Below, one piece after another: positions 27,705 to 37,148 of a stretch of 64,000 nt of DNA. The notes below the pieces were generated by a model. It ran no database searches. It saw nothing but the letters and a program-made list of their open reading frames with translations, and was not told the origin of the DNA. Origin of the DNA: Gammaproteobacteria bacterium. Its GTDB lineage: Bacteria; Pseudomonadota; Gammaproteobacteria; Pseudomonadales; Pseudohongiellaceae. The stretch is taken from the NCBI GenBank assembly GCA_030682575.1, contig JAUXNX010000003.1, positions 186,001 to 250,000 of the forward strand, in the 5' to 3' direction. The position numbers were made by a program, and so were the translations under genes. Every line of letters starts with the position of its first letter. Position 1 is the first letter of the stretch.

Positions 27705-28170
27705 CAAGGGCTTCACCCTGCTGGAACTGATGGTGGTGCTGGCCATTCTGGCAATGGGCAGCATGCTGGTGATCCCCAGCCTGACCGGCATGAATGCCCG
27801 TACGTTCGGCGCACAGGTGCGTGAAGCCAGTGCTCTTCTGAACTACGCGCGACGGACGGCTGTGGTTACAGGCCAGCCAGTGACAGCATCCTTTCAGATT
27901 GACGCAGCCGAGAACGTGGAGCAAACAGCCGCCCAGGGCGCACGTTCCAGATTGGGTCGCGACGATGTCTGGACAAGTCGCGGTGTCAGTGTGACTTATC
28001 GCGACAGCACCAATCAGTTAACCAACGTTGAAGAGTTCATCGATATCACGTTTTTCCCCGAGGGCGGCAGCACAGGAGGTGAACTCATTCTGGCGCTGGA
28101 GGGACGCGCAGCCTCGATCTTTATCGATCCGTTCTCCGGCAAGGTCAGAACAGAGTTTTCCAATGACTAG
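27682..28170 (+). CDS. gspH: Minor pseudopilin GspH
   Basis: A 162-residue type IV prepilin-like protein with cleavage motif NKGFTLLELMVVLAILAMGS and a GspH-like globular domain containing LLNYARRTAVVTGQPVTASF. The ATG at 27682 gives the usual short leader and overlaps gspG by 23 bp; the open frame extends to 27586 inside gspG. It is a minor tip pseudopilin by order and length. Confidence 0.88.
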   Translation: MTPTSAGNKGFTLLELMVVLAILAMGSMLVIPSLTGMNARTFGAQVREASALLNYARRTAVVTGQPVTASFQIDAAENVEQTAAQGARSRLGRDDVWTSRGVSVTYRDSTNQLTNVEEFIDITFFPEGGSTGGELILALEGRAASIFIDPFSGKVRTEFSND

Positions 28171-28615
28171 ACGCAAGCCATCGAAGCAATCAATGACACC
28201 GCTACCCATGACACCTCTCCCGATGAAGCAAAAGGGGCCTGTGGTTCGGCAGCAGGGTTTCACCCTTCTGGAAGTTGTGGTGGCGCTGACGATCACCGGC
28301 ATGGTGCTCGGCAGTCTGTTTGCGCTGGCAGGTGGCAGCAAGCAGTTGGCGTTTCGTTCCGGAGAAAGTCTGCATGCGGCCATCGAAGCCAGGGCGGCGA
28401 TCAACTTTGCCCTCCTGCAGGACGAGTACCGCGACGTGGAGGAAATCCTGGAGGGGGAAGAGCGCTTCGCCATCCGTGCCGATGACTATCTCGACTTCGT
28501 GCCTCGCAAGACTCAGCAGACCATTTTCAAATTGCAATCCTACGTCGTCATAGATGAAGAAACCGATGAAGCCATCACAGGCACCCGCTGGGTCAAACTT
28601 GAACTGCCCGAGTAA
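28163..28615 (+). CDS. gspI: Minor pseudopilin GspI
   Basis: A 150-residue precursor with cleavage motif QQGFTLLEVVVALTITGMVL after a rather long leader containing a tandem SMTPLP/PMTPLP repeat. The ATG at 28163 overlaps the gspH stop by eight bases; a shorter start at 28223 is possible. With GspJ and GspK it would form the pseudopilus tip. Confidence 0.82.
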   Translation: MTRRKPSKQSMTPLPMTPLPMKQKGPVVRQQGFTLLEVVVALTITGMVLGSLFALAGGSKQLAFRSGESLHAAIEARAAINFALLQDEYRDVEEILEGEERFAIRADDYLDFVPRKTQQTIFKLQSYVVIDEETDEAITGTRWVKLELPE

Positions 28616-29336
28616 AAGGCAGCGCAGGTTCTCCAGAGCGAGGCAGCATGGCTTCACTCTGATCGAGATCATTCTGTCGTTGGCACTGACGGCAATGCTG
28701 TTGAGTCTGCTCAGCACCGGCATGTACACCGTGATGAATGACTGGGAGGCTGACACCTCGGGGCTGGACACCCGTCTCGATGAAACGGTGGCGATCCTGC
28801 AGCTTGAGCGGGCATTGCAAGGTGCCTTTCCTCACAGTTACCAGAATTACGAAACGCTGGGCCGCTTCGTTTACTTCAACGGTGAAGACGAGAGCCTGAG
28901 CTGGGTCAGTACAGTGTCGCCACAACGCAGCGGCGGGCTCACTGCCTGGCGTCTGGAGTCGGTCGACAACGAAGGTGTTTACCTGCAACTGGCCCCTGCC
29001 ATGAGCGACGATCCGACGCAGCGACTTGACAACACCGAACCGGTATTGCTGCTGGAAAACTACACGGCCACATTCAGCTATCTCTACGAAGAACTGGATT
29101 TCAGCAAGCAATGGCGCGAGGACTGGCCCGGTGTTGATATGCATATTCTGCCGCTGGCGGTGCATGTGCTGTTGACCCCTATGGATAGCGATGCGAGGCC
29201 CAATCAGCGTCTGAACATTATCGCCCGCATTCGCGCCAATGAGCACCGCTCTCTGCGGTCCAATCTCACAACGCCCTCCGGTACGCCGGTATTTACAAGA
29301 CGCGCATCGGGCCGTCCACAGAGAGGAGCACCGTGA
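28554..29336 (+). CDS. gspJ: Minor pseudopilin GspJ
   Basis: A protein of about 260 residues with prepilin motif RQHGFTLIEIILSLALTAML and a large globular domain ending in an Arg/Pro-rich tail. GspJ is a tip component that pairs with GspI and GspK. The start is uncertain: 28554 is the longest choice, 28566 also fits, and both overlap the end of gspI. The segment MNDWEADTSGLDTRLDETVAILQLER matches the helix after the membrane part in GspJ. Confidence 0.87.
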   Translation: MKKPMKPSQAPAGSNLNCPSKRQRRFSRARQHGFTLIEIILSLALTAMLLSLLSTGMYTVMNDWEADTSGLDTRLDETVAILQLERALQGAFPHSYQNYETLGRFVYFNGEDESLSWVSTVSPQRSGGLTAWRLESVDNEGVYLQLAPAMSDDPTQRLDNTEPVLLLENYTATFSYLYEELDFSKQWREDWPGVDMHILPLAVHVLLTPMDSDARPNQRLNIIARIRANEHRSLRSNLTTPSGTPVFTRRASGRPQRGAP

Positions 29337-29337
29337 C

Positions 29338-30381
29338 ATGAGGCGTCAACGTGGTTCCGTGATCATCATTGTATTGTGGACATCCATTCTGCTGACGGTG
29401 CTGGTGACTGTCATGGCAGGCAAGGTCCAGTTGTCAGCAAGAACAGCGTTCCATAATCGCGAAGCCGTGAATGCGCTGGCGGCCATTACAGAAGCAATGA
29501 ACAAGGCAGAGATGGAGCTGTTGCTGGAACGAATGGAGATGCCTGTAAATCAGGCACCCACGGTCGACGCTGATGGCAATTTCCGCAGCCCCGACTATCG
29601 TTTCAACGGCCAGCCATTGACGTTGCATTACCCCGCTGGTGAAAACATGGTCGTGCGCATCTACAACCATGCCGGCAAGATCAATCTCAATCGCATGAGG
29701 CGCCAGGACCTGCAACAGTTGATCGAGAAGCGGCTCGGAGACAATCCCGATCCGCAGCGGGTGCAGGACCTGCTTTCTGCGTGGACGGACTGGACTGATC
29801 TGAATGATCTGGCGGGCATCAACGGCGCCGAGCGAGACTACTATGAGTCGCTGGACCCACCCTATATACCGCGCAACAATCCCGAGATGGACACAGTGGA
29901 AGAGCTGCGCCTGATCAGAGGTTTCGACGAACTGTTCAAGGACGTGAATCTGGATGCGGCGTTCACCATATATGGCGAGGGGCGGACGGTGAATCTCAAT
30001 CTCGCTACACGCGAAGCCATGCAACTGCTGCCGGGTCTGACGGACGAACTTATCGACGAAATTATCCGCTACCGACAGGAGCGCGATTTCAGCAACATCA
30101 CCAGTGTGGGCGAAGTGGTGCCGGTGGAAAATTTCGTGGAGCTCAGGCCCTGGGTGGGAAACAACTTGTCCAGTTTCTATTCCGTCTTTGCGTACCCGAA
30201 AGCTGAAGTGGATGCCGAGGCGCGCTCAGTCGCAGGGGGGAGTATGCAGGAAGCTGATCCGGTGACACAGGCCTACATGGAGATCATGGACGTGCGTTCC
30301 TATGCGGACCGTGCGCGTGTGCTCAAGGTGGATCCCTACGGTCGATTGCCGGATACCTCTTCGCCGCGGGCCAACGATTAA
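29338..30381 (+). CDS. gspK: Minor pseudopilin GspK
   Basis: GspK caps the pseudopilus. The 347-residue protein begins RRQRGSVIIIVLWTSILLTVLV, a prepilin-type N terminus without Glu5, as expected for GspK. The large alpha domain contains DQxxDWxDLND-like sequence (LLSAWTDWTDLNDLAG), SLDPPYIPRNNPEMDTVEELRLI and NLNLATREAMQLLPGLTDELI. The ATG at 29338 starts one base after the gspJ stop. Its stop overlaps the opposing ABC gene stop by four bases, so the operon ends here without gspC, gspN or gspO. Confidence 0.93.
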   Translation: MRRQRGSVIIIVLWTSILLTVLVTVMAGKVQLSARTAFHNREAVNALAAITEAMNKAEMELLLERMEMPVNQAPTVDADGNFRSPDYRFNGQPLTLHYPAGENMVVRIYNHAGKINLNRMRRQDLQQLIEKRLGDNPDPQRVQDLLSAWTDWTDLNDLAGINGAERDYYESLDPPYIPRNNPEMDTVEELRLIRGFDELFKDVNLDAAFTIYGEGRTVNLNLATREAMQLLPGLTDELIDEIIRYRQERDFSNITSVGEVVPVENFVELRPWVGNNLSSFYSVFAYPKAEVDAEARSVAGGSMQEADPVTQAYMEIMDVRSYADRARVLKVDPYGRLPDTSSPRAND

Positions 30382-31574
30382 CCCCGCTGCACTTCCCAAT
30401 CCACCTTCATGATAAGCGACCCGACCCCCTTGTTGGGTTTTATCTTGATCAGCTTGCTCAACTTCACTTCGTACCACAGCAAACCGCTCGCATCCGCCAC
30501 ACCACCCAGCACATAGAATTCACCTACTCGCATCGCGATTGCATTGAGACGCGTGCGAACGGTCAAGACTTCTCCTTTCTTGAACGGTCCTTTGAGAACA
30601 TCGTTGAGATCAGTGGTCAGGTATGACGACATGATATCGTCGAGAGTACGCATCAACGCGAAACCGAAATTGCAGATCACGTTGTCAGTGAGAATTTCTA
30701 TCCGGGTTTCAAGAATGATGTCGGAAAGAGGTTCGACCGACTCGATCTCCTCGCCATCAAGCGACCTTACGGTCGTGGATATCACGCGGCAGTCCTTCAG
30801 CTTGCGATCATCCACCGCATTGATGTCCAGCGGCTCGTGATGGTCCCGCTGCTTGCTGTTGCAGAAGTTCTCGTAATGACCCACCACCTGATGGCTGTCG
30901 CCGATCTCGCGGATGCGACCCTTCTCCAGCCAGATGGCGGTGTCGCACAACTCCTGCACGTGATACATGGAGTGGCTGCAGAAGATCATCGTCTTCTGCT
31001 GCCTGCGGAACTCGTTCATGCGCTCGACGCATTTTTTCTGGAACGCGATGTCGCCCACCGAGAGCGCCTCGTCGATCACCAGCACGTCCGGCCTCACCAT
31101 GGTAGCTATCGAAAATGCGAGACGCACGTACATACCTGATGAATAGGTTTTCACGGGGCGATCGATGAAGTCGCCCAGCTCGGAAAACTCGATGATCTCC
31201 TGCTCCATCGCAGCGATGTTGTCGTCGGGCACGCCGAGCAGTGCAGCATTCAGATAGATGTTGCGGCGGCCTGTGAACTCCGGGTGGAAGCCCGCGCCAA
31301 GTTCGAGCAGTGCAGCGACCTGGCCCTTGATGGCGATGCTGCCACTGGTAGGTTGCAGAGTGCCGACCAACAGCTTCATCAGTGTGGACTTGCCAGCGCC
31401 GTTGTCACCGATGATGCCCAGACTGCGACCTTCCAGCACCGAGAAGGAAATGTCCTGCAGCACGTGGAAGACCTTGTGACGAGGCTTGCGCAGCACCAGT
31501 TCGAGCAGCCTGTCCTGCGGCCGCTCATAGATCCGGAAGTCCTTGTGAATGTTCTCTACTGAAATGCTGTGCAT
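30378..31574 (-). CDS. Polysaccharide ABC exporter ATPase (Wzt-like)
   Basis: The ATPase of an ABC-2 exporter for O-antigen or capsule-like polysaccharide. The 398-residue protein has Walker A GDNGAGKSTLMKLL, the TagH/KpsT-type AALLELGAGFHPEFTGRRNI, signature YSSGMYVRLAFSIA and Walker B VLVIDEALSVGD. A C-terminal extension of about 150 residues is predicted to be beta-sandwich, like the Wzt C-terminal domain that recognises modified chain ends. It lies 12 bp after the permease gene and at the end of the T1SS operon. The exported glycan is unknown. Confidence 0.9.
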   Translation of the reverse strand: MHSISVENIHKDFRIYERPQDRLLELVLRKPRHKVFHVLQDISFSVLEGRSLGIIGDNGAGKSTLMKLLVGTLQPTSGSIAIKGQVAALLELGAGFHPEFTGRRNIYLNAALLGVPDDNIAAMEQEIIEFSELGDFIDRPVKTYSSGMYVRLAFSIATMVRPDVLVIDEALSVGDIAFQKKCVERMNEFRRQQKTMIFCSHSMYHVQELCDTAIWLEKGRIREIGDSHQVVGHYENFCNSKQRDHHEPLDINAVDDRKLKDCRVISTTVRSLDGEEIESVEPLSDIILETRIEILTDNVICNFGFALMRTLDDIMSSYLTTDLNDVLKGPFKKGEVLTVRTRLNAIAMRVGEFYVLGGVADASGLLWYEVKLSKLIKIKPNKGVGSLIMKVDWEVQRG

Positions 31575-31586
31575 GTAAGTCTCTTT

Positions 31587-32390
31587 CTACAATACGTCGC
31601 CAAATGCATGCTTGATACGCATGAACACCCAGCCGCCGAACAGATAGGTCAGCAGTGATACCGGTACGATAATCTGGAAACTGGTCATCGAGAAACTGTC
31701 GAGCAGCACCAGTTCGCGATACATCTGCACGAAGCTGTGCATCGGGTTGAGTATCAACAATGGCTGCCAGGCTTCGGGTATCATCGACACCGGATAAATG
31801 ATCGGGGTCAGGAAGAACCATGTCGTCAGCGCCAACGTCACCATCTGCTGAATGTCGCGCAGAAAAACACACAGTGCTGACAGTATGGCGACCAGTCCCA
31901 TCGTGAACATGAACTGCAACAGGAACACCAGCGGCAGCCACAGCCACATCAGACTGAAGTAACCCTTGATCACCAGATAAAGCAGAAATACCCCAAGAGC
32001 GATTCCGTGCACAAGGTAAGGCACCAGCGTGCCGACCACGGGAATGATCTGTACGGGAAACATCACCTTGGTGATCAAGGGCGCCTTCTCCAGCAGCAGA
32101 GTGCTGGCGCGACCCATCGCATCGGCAAATGCAAACCAGGGTAGATAGCCCATCATCAGGAAAATCACAAACGGAGTGTCACCGTACTCGACCGGCATTG
32201 GCGCACGGAATACCACGCTGAACACGAACGAATAGATCAGGATGTTGACGATGGGAGTGACGAACAGCCACACCACGCCACCCAGCGAACCTGCAAACTG
32301 GCCGGAAAAATCCTGACGGGCGAAATTGTGAAACAGGCGGTAGTTGACGATGGGGGCAAGCACCCACTGTTGAAGCAATCTGAAGAACAT
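31587..32390 (-). CDS. Polysaccharide ABC exporter permease (Wzm-like)
   Basis: A 267-residue ABC-2 type permease with six predicted helices, including GVVWLFVTPIVNILIYSFVFSVVF and WFFLTPIIYPVSMIPEAW, the family signatures for Wzm/KpsM/TagG. The C terminus ends at an amphipathic stretch (FMRIKHAFGDVL). It is in the same orientation as, and 73 bp downstream of, the TolC-like gene, so polysaccharide export may be co-expressed with protein secretion. Together with the Wzt-like ATPase it would move a lipid-linked glycan across the inner membrane. Confidence 0.9.
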   Translation of the reverse strand: MFFRLLQQWVLAPIVNYRLFHNFARQDFSGQFAGSLGGVVWLFVTPIVNILIYSFVFSVVFRAPMPVEYGDTPFVIFLMMGYLPWFAFADAMGRASTLLLEKAPLITKVMFPVQIIPVVGTLVPYLVHGIALGVFLLYLVIKGYFSLMWLWLPLVFLLQFMFTMGLVAILSALCVFLRDIQQMVTLALTTWFFLTPIIYPVSMIPEAWQPLLILNPMHSFVQMYRELVLLDSFSMTSFQIIVPVSLLTYLFGGWVFMRIKHAFGDVL

Positions 32391-32463
32391 TCCCGGTTCC
32401 CGGCTGTTGAATTGAATGTTGTTATTGTCCGATCTGCAGTTGGAGGTCTTGTCCGGCTTGCTT

Positions 32464-33822
32464 TCAAGCCTCCGGCGGAACCAGCCAGCTTCCCACGTCC
32501 ATCAGGTCATCTGCGCTCAGCGTTCCCGCTTCGCGTTTCAGCAACAGGTTGAACTTGATCAGTTCGTAGCGCGCCCTGTGCAGATCGCGTTCGGCGTTGA
32601 AACGATCACGCAGCGCGTTGAGAACATCAACGCTGGTGACGGTGCCAAGTTCAAAGCCACGCTGCATGGCGGTCAACGAAAGCTCGGTGGATGCTGCAAG
32701 GCGCTCGGCAGCCTGGATTCGCAGTTCTGCAGATTTGACCTGAAGGTAGGCCGTGCGGGTGCGTTCGACAATCTCCAGTTGCACCTGGCGCAACTCATTC
32801 TGTGCGATGTTGCGCATGCTGCTGGCTTCGCTGACGGAGGCGCGGTTGGCGCCACCGGCGAAGAGCGGAATCGACACATCAATACCGACATAGGTGGTGT
32901 CGGTTCTGCTCGGCAGACGCGCGTTGTCATAACCCAGATCAGACAGCTGTTGCTGGGCAATCAGCGAGACACGCGGCATGTAGGTGCCACGTTGCTGGGA
33001 AACACGTTTGTGAGCTGCCTCGACAGCATACTCCCGGGCAATGATCTGCTGATTGTTTTCTCTGGCTCTGTCCAGCCAGACAGTCACTGCTTCGGTAACC
33101 GGTGGTACTGCAACATTCTCATCCAGCCGGAACAGCTCTCCCACATTGACTCCGGTGATCGAGCGCAGTCTTTCGCGTGCCAGCGCCAGTATGCTCTCCA
33201 GCTCCAGTTGCTCGGACTGCACGGCGGCCTGTCGTGCCTGGGCGGCATAAAGATCGGTAATTTGTGCTGCCTGCAGATTGTAGAGACTCTGCACCTGCGC
33301 AAGTTGGTTGTTCACTGCGTTCAGTTCCGTCTGGATGGAGGTAACGGCGTCATCTGCCTGCAGTACTTCAAAATATTTCTCAGCGACATCCGTGAGCAGC
33401 CATGCCAGCTCTGCGAAGTATTCTGCCTCTGCCTGATCCTCAAGCAAAGCGGCAGCGCTGCGCGCTGAAAATGCCTGCCAGTTGAACAGTACCTGAGTCA
33501 ACTGCAGGGAATAGCGTTCACCGCGATACTGATTGGTGTTGTTCTGCAGTTCCTGAGTGTTGTCCGAAATGGTGCCATTGGCGTTGAGCTGAGGCAGCAA
33601 CTGGCCGGTAGCCTGTTGCTTGCGCGCAGTGCCTATGCTCCAGCGCTCCTCGGCGATTCGCAATCGTGGACTGTAATCCATTGCTGCAACGAAGAAGTCT
33701 TCAAGCGTGGAACCTTCAACGACAATTCTGGTGGAACCGTCCTGCTGTTCTGCACTGAAGGCAGGTGTTGCCCAAGTGAATAACAGGCCAAGACAGAGAG
33801 CGGGAAGCCGGGAGTTTTTCAT
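32464..33822 (-). CDS. TolC-family outer-membrane protein of a type I secretion system
   Basis: The outer-membrane channel of a type I secretion system. The 452-residue protein has a signal peptide (ALCLGLLFTWATPAFSAEQ) and two OEP repeats of about 200 residues: the first with DYSPRLRIAEERW and YSLQLTQVLFNW, the second with VGIDVSIPLFAGG and RTAYLQVKSAELRIQ. It is separated by five bases from the HlyD gene. This is a dedicated channel rather than the general drug-efflux TolC, judged from context. Confidence 0.92.
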   Translation of the reverse strand: MKNSRLPALCLGLLFTWATPAFSAEQQDGSTRIVVEGSTLEDFFVAAMDYSPRLRIAEERWSIGTARKQQATGQLLPQLNANGTISDNTQELQNNTNQYRGERYSLQLTQVLFNWQAFSARSAAALLEDQAEAEYFAELAWLLTDVAEKYFEVLQADDAVTSIQTELNAVNNQLAQVQSLYNLQAAQITDLYAAQARQAAVQSEQLELESILALARERLRSITGVNVGELFRLDENVAVPPVTEAVTVWLDRARENNQQIIAREYAVEAAHKRVSQQRGTYMPRVSLIAQQQLSDLGYDNARLPSRTDTTYVGIDVSIPLFAGGANRASVSEASSMRNIAQNELRQVQLEIVERTRTAYLQVKSAELRIQAAERLAASTELSLTAMQRGFELGTVTSVDVLNALRDRFNAERDLHRARYELIKFNLLLKREAGTLSADDLMDVGSWLVPPEA

Positions 33823-33827
33823 ACTTG

Positions 33828-35186
33828 TCAGTCTTCAATCAGGCTGCGCGCCAGCGCACTGGAAAATGGTTTGAATACGTACTGCAGGAATGTACGCGAG
33901 CCGGAGTTGATGAAGACTTCAGCAGGCATGCCTGGTACCAGTACGAGATCGCCCAGTGTCGTCACGCCTTCGGGGGTAACAGCTACCCTGGCCTGGTAGT
34001 AGGGAGCACCAGTCGCCTGGTCTGTCAGAGTGTCGGCGGAAACGTTGATGACATTGCCCATGATGTGCGGAACCTTCCTGCCAAAGCTTGAGAAGCTTAT
34101 CGTCGCATCCTGGCCAATGCTGACGCGGTCAATGTCCAGCACCGAGACTCTTGCCTCGATGATCAGTTCGTCTGTCTGCGGAACAATCTCCGCGACAGGT
34201 GTTCCTGGTCCGATCACGGCCCCTATGGTATGAATCTGCAGGCCGTTGATGACGCCATCTACAGGTGCGCGGATCACGGCTCTCTCGACAATATCGGTCA
34301 ACGCTGTGGTACGTTCACGCGAGTCCTTCAGGCGCGTCTGAGTCTCACTGAGATTATTTGCGACCTCGGCAAGAAACTCATTCTTCATTTGCAGGATCTG
34401 TAATCTCGTTTCGCCGATTTGCATTTCTGTTGATGAGATTGTTGCCAGCAACTCTGCTGCTTCTCCGGATTGCATGGCGTAGTTGCGCTCAACGTCTCGC
34501 AGCCGCATCTTGTCGGCAAAGCCCTCCTTCAGAAGAGCCCTTACATCATCCAGTTCATCAGAAAAGGATTCTGCCAGCATCAACTTGCTGGTGCGCATGG
34601 CTTCAAGGCCGATCAATCGCGACTTCAGTTGTTCGATTCGCTGTTCCAGAACGGCAATGCCGCCATCGCGCGCCGCCGTGCGAGCCTGGAAAATTTGTGT
34701 CTGCGCTTCCATCTCTGCGATGGCATTGGCATTGCCATTCAACAACGCAGCAGGATATACAACGGTGGGCAGGTTATCGCGTTCGGCAATCAGACGCGCT
34801 TCCATCGCCATCAGGGCTATCATCTGTGCGTTGACGATTTCAAGCTGAGCCTGCGACTGGGTGCTGTCCAGTACCATGATAGGGGCGCCTGTGGCCACAT
34901 GATCCCCATTCTGCGCGAGGATATCGTTGACGATGCCGCCTTCCAGATGTTGAACCACTTTCTTGTATGACTTCACCATGACGATGCCGGGCGCATGAGC
35001 AGCCCCTTCGATTGGCGCCAGAGCAGCCCAGAGTCCGAAAACACCGAACACGAGTACGGCAATGATGATTCCGGCACGTTGCGGTGAGTCCACGCCAGTC
35101 TCAACGCTCGGTGTGGCGACCTCTCTGGACGCCGCCGGCGCTGCCAGCACCGGCAGCTGGTCTTGTGTAGACTTGGATGTTGTCAC
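33828..35186 (-). CDS. HlyD/PrtE-family membrane fusion protein
   Basis: The periplasmic adaptor of the type I system. The 452-residue protein has one N-terminal membrane helix (GIIIAVLVFGVFGLWAALAPIEG), the lipoyl-like motif KVVQHLEGGIVNDILAQNGD, long coiled-coil hairpins (about 95-290) and the C-terminal beta-barrel with VPGMPAEVFINSGSRTFLQY. These match the PrtE/HasE/LapC group. The start is GTG at 35186. It lies 38 bp after the ABC ATPase gene. Confidence 0.93.
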   Translation of the reverse strand: MTTSKSTQDQLPVLAAPAASREVATPSVETGVDSPQRAGIIIAVLVFGVFGLWAALAPIEGAAHAPGIVMVKSYKKVVQHLEGGIVNDILAQNGDHVATGAPIMVLDSTQSQAQLEIVNAQMIALMAMEARLIAERDNLPTVVYPAALLNGNANAIAEMEAQTQIFQARTAARDGGIAVLEQRIEQLKSRLIGLEAMRTSKLMLAESFSDELDDVRALLKEGFADKMRLRDVERNYAMQSGEAAELLATISSTEMQIGETRLQILQMKNEFLAEVANNLSETQTRLKDSRERTTALTDIVERAVIRAPVDGVINGLQIHTIGAVIGPGTPVAEIVPQTDELIIEARVSVLDIDRVSIGQDATISFSSFGRKVPHIMGNVINVSADTLTDQATGAPYYQARVAVTPEGVTTLGDLVLVPGMPAEVFINSGSRTFLQYVFKPFSSALARSLIED

Positions 35187-35223
35187 GATAGTTTTCCCGT
35201 AAAAAATTTATTCAGCGAATGGC

Positions 35224-36945
35224 TCAACTGGCAGTGGCCGCTTTGCGAGATTCCGGTTGTGGCAGCAGGGCAGCCAGCACCTGATCCCGCGCTCCGAAGT
35301 TGACTGCGGCACCGTCCTTCATTACCAGAATCTTGTCGACGCTCAAAAGCAACATGGTTCGATGCGTAATGACTACGACCGTGCAATTTTGTGATTTAAC
35401 TCTATTCAGCGCGGCAACCAGTTCTTTCTCGCCCTGATCGTCCAGATTGGAGTTGGGTTCATCGAGTACCAGCAGACGGGGATTACCATAAACGGCCCTG
35501 GCCAGACCAATGCGTTGACGCTGACCACCGGACAGAATGCCGCCGCTACTGCCAATGTGTGTGTCATAGCCATTCGGAAGACGCAGAATGAGCTCATGGA
35601 CACCAGCCAACCTGGCGGCTTCAACGATGCGCTCCGCATCAGCTTCTCCGAAGCGACAAATGTTCTCGGAGATAGTGCCGTCGAACAATTCGATGTCCTG
35701 GGGCAGGTATCCCACATACGGGCCGAGCTCGCTGCGATCCCAGGCGGAAATATCTGCACCGTCAAGGCGCACCTTGCCGCTACCCGTTGGCCAGATGCCC
35801 AGCAGCGCACGCGCAAGACTGGACTTGCCGGAAGCGCTGGGCCCCACAATGCCGAGGGCTTCGCCTGCGTTCAGTGTAAAGCTCACTCCGCGCACGACAG
35901 CTGTCGTTGATCCAGGCGGTACGACAAACACCTGCTCTGCACTCAGGTTGCCGACCGGTGCGGGAAGGGACATTCTTTCCTCATCCTGCGGGACATTCTC
36001 AAGCAACTGCTCAAGGCGCTCGTATTGTGCTCTCGCCAGGGAGAAACCTTTCCAGCTGCCAACGAGCATATCGATTGGTGCAAGAGCCCGACCCAGCAGC
36101 AATGAACCACCGATCATCATGCCCGGAGAGATTTCATGCCGGAGCGCCAGCATGGCACCCATGCCCAGAACCAGGGACTGGGTAATGATCCGGAAGGTCT
36201 TCGAGACACTGGAAAGCAGCGCTCCCAATTTGCTTGCATCGGTCTGCAATGAAAGCACCCGGTCGGCACGCTTTTGCTGACGCTCACGGACGTTATCGAC
36301 CATTCCCATTGCTGCAATCACTTCGGCGTTGCGGACACTGCCGCCGATCTGGCTGTTGACCCAGTTGGACTCGGTGTTGGCGTCCTTGAGTCTTTTCGTT
36401 GTAACAACTTCCGTGGCGTATGCCAGGGCCACCATCAGGATACCGGCGACTATCCCCGCTATTCCGAACCATGGATGAAACATGAACATGATGCCGATAT
36501 AGATCGGGTACCAGGGCGCGTCGAAGAACGCGAACAAACCATTACCGGTCAGGAATTGTCGCAGTGCGGTGAGGTCGTTGGTGGGTTGTGCGCCGTTGTT
36601 GATGTTGCCGGTCTGCAATGCATGTTTGAAGGTTGCGCTGAAGATGCGTTGTCGCAGTTTTTGCTCGATTCTGTTGCTGGCGTTGATCATGATCATTGAT
36701 CTGACCCATTCGAAGCCCCCCATTGCCATCATGAGAAAGACCATGATCAGTGTCAGCATCGCCAGGGTCGAGAAGCTGCCGCTTGAAATCACGCGATCGT
36801 AGATCTGCATCATGTACAGAATCGGGACGAGCATCAGAATATTGACGGCGGCGCTGAAAAAGCCGGCATACGTGACATGCTGACGTATGGCTTTCAGGGC
36901 ATCAAATAGCTCAGAGTTGCGGGACGAGGGTTTATTGTCTTTCAT
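35224..36945 (-). CDS. Type I secretion permease/ATPase (PrtD/HasD/RsaD-like)
   Basis: An ABC exporter half-transporter for proteins with C-terminal secretion signals. The 573-residue protein has a six-helix membrane domain (MLVPILYMMQIYDRVISSGS is the family's helix 1 motif) and a nucleotide-binding domain. The latter shows Walker A GPSASGKSSLARAL, PYVGYLPQDIELFDGTISENI, signature LSGGQRQRIGLARAV, Walker B LLVLDEPNSNLD and the switch His in VVITHR. There is no N-terminal C39 peptidase domain, which suits RTX or S-layer type substrates. The likely substrate is the protein at 43220-46849. Confidence 0.94.
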   Translation of the reverse strand: MKDNKPSSRNSELFDALKAIRQHVTYAGFFSAAVNILMLVPILYMMQIYDRVISSGSFSTLAMLTLIMVFLMMAMGGFEWVRSMIMINASNRIEQKLRQRIFSATFKHALQTGNINNGAQPTNDLTALRQFLTGNGLFAFFDAPWYPIYIGIMFMFHPWFGIAGIVAGILMVALAYATEVVTTKRLKDANTESNWVNSQIGGSVRNAEVIAAMGMVDNVRERQQKRADRVLSLQTDASKLGALLSSVSKTFRIITQSLVLGMGAMLALRHEISPGMMIGGSLLLGRALAPIDMLVGSWKGFSLARAQYERLEQLLENVPQDEERMSLPAPVGNLSAEQVFVVPPGSTTAVVRGVSFTLNAGEALGIVGPSASGKSSLARALLGIWPTGSGKVRLDGADISAWDRSELGPYVGYLPQDIELFDGTISENICRFGEADAERIVEAARLAGVHELILRLPNGYDTHIGSSGGILSGGQRQRIGLARAVYGNPRLLVLDEPNSNLDDQGEKELVAALNRVKSQNCTVVVITHRTMLLLSVDKILVMKDGAAVNFGARDQVLAALLPQPESRKAATAS

Positions 36946-37148
36946 TGTTGCTACTTTATGCTCGCGCGACGTTATTGATTAGGGTTCAGTTGTTGTTTGA
37001 AGTTCCGAAGAGATGACCTGCCAAAGAGGCAGAATTGCAGATATTGGGCGAGAGATACGGCATTTCAACCCAGTCCAGGAAGTTCCGGCGGGATTGTACA
37101 CCCGCAAGTCCATGCTGTGACAGAAAAAGCTGGACGGCGGACGAGCCA

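Noticed and set aside
37115-37130. TGTGACAGAAAAAGCT as a CRP-type site before the exporter operon
   Set aside because: Only one half site matches; the second half has no TCACA, so it is not counted with the other operators.
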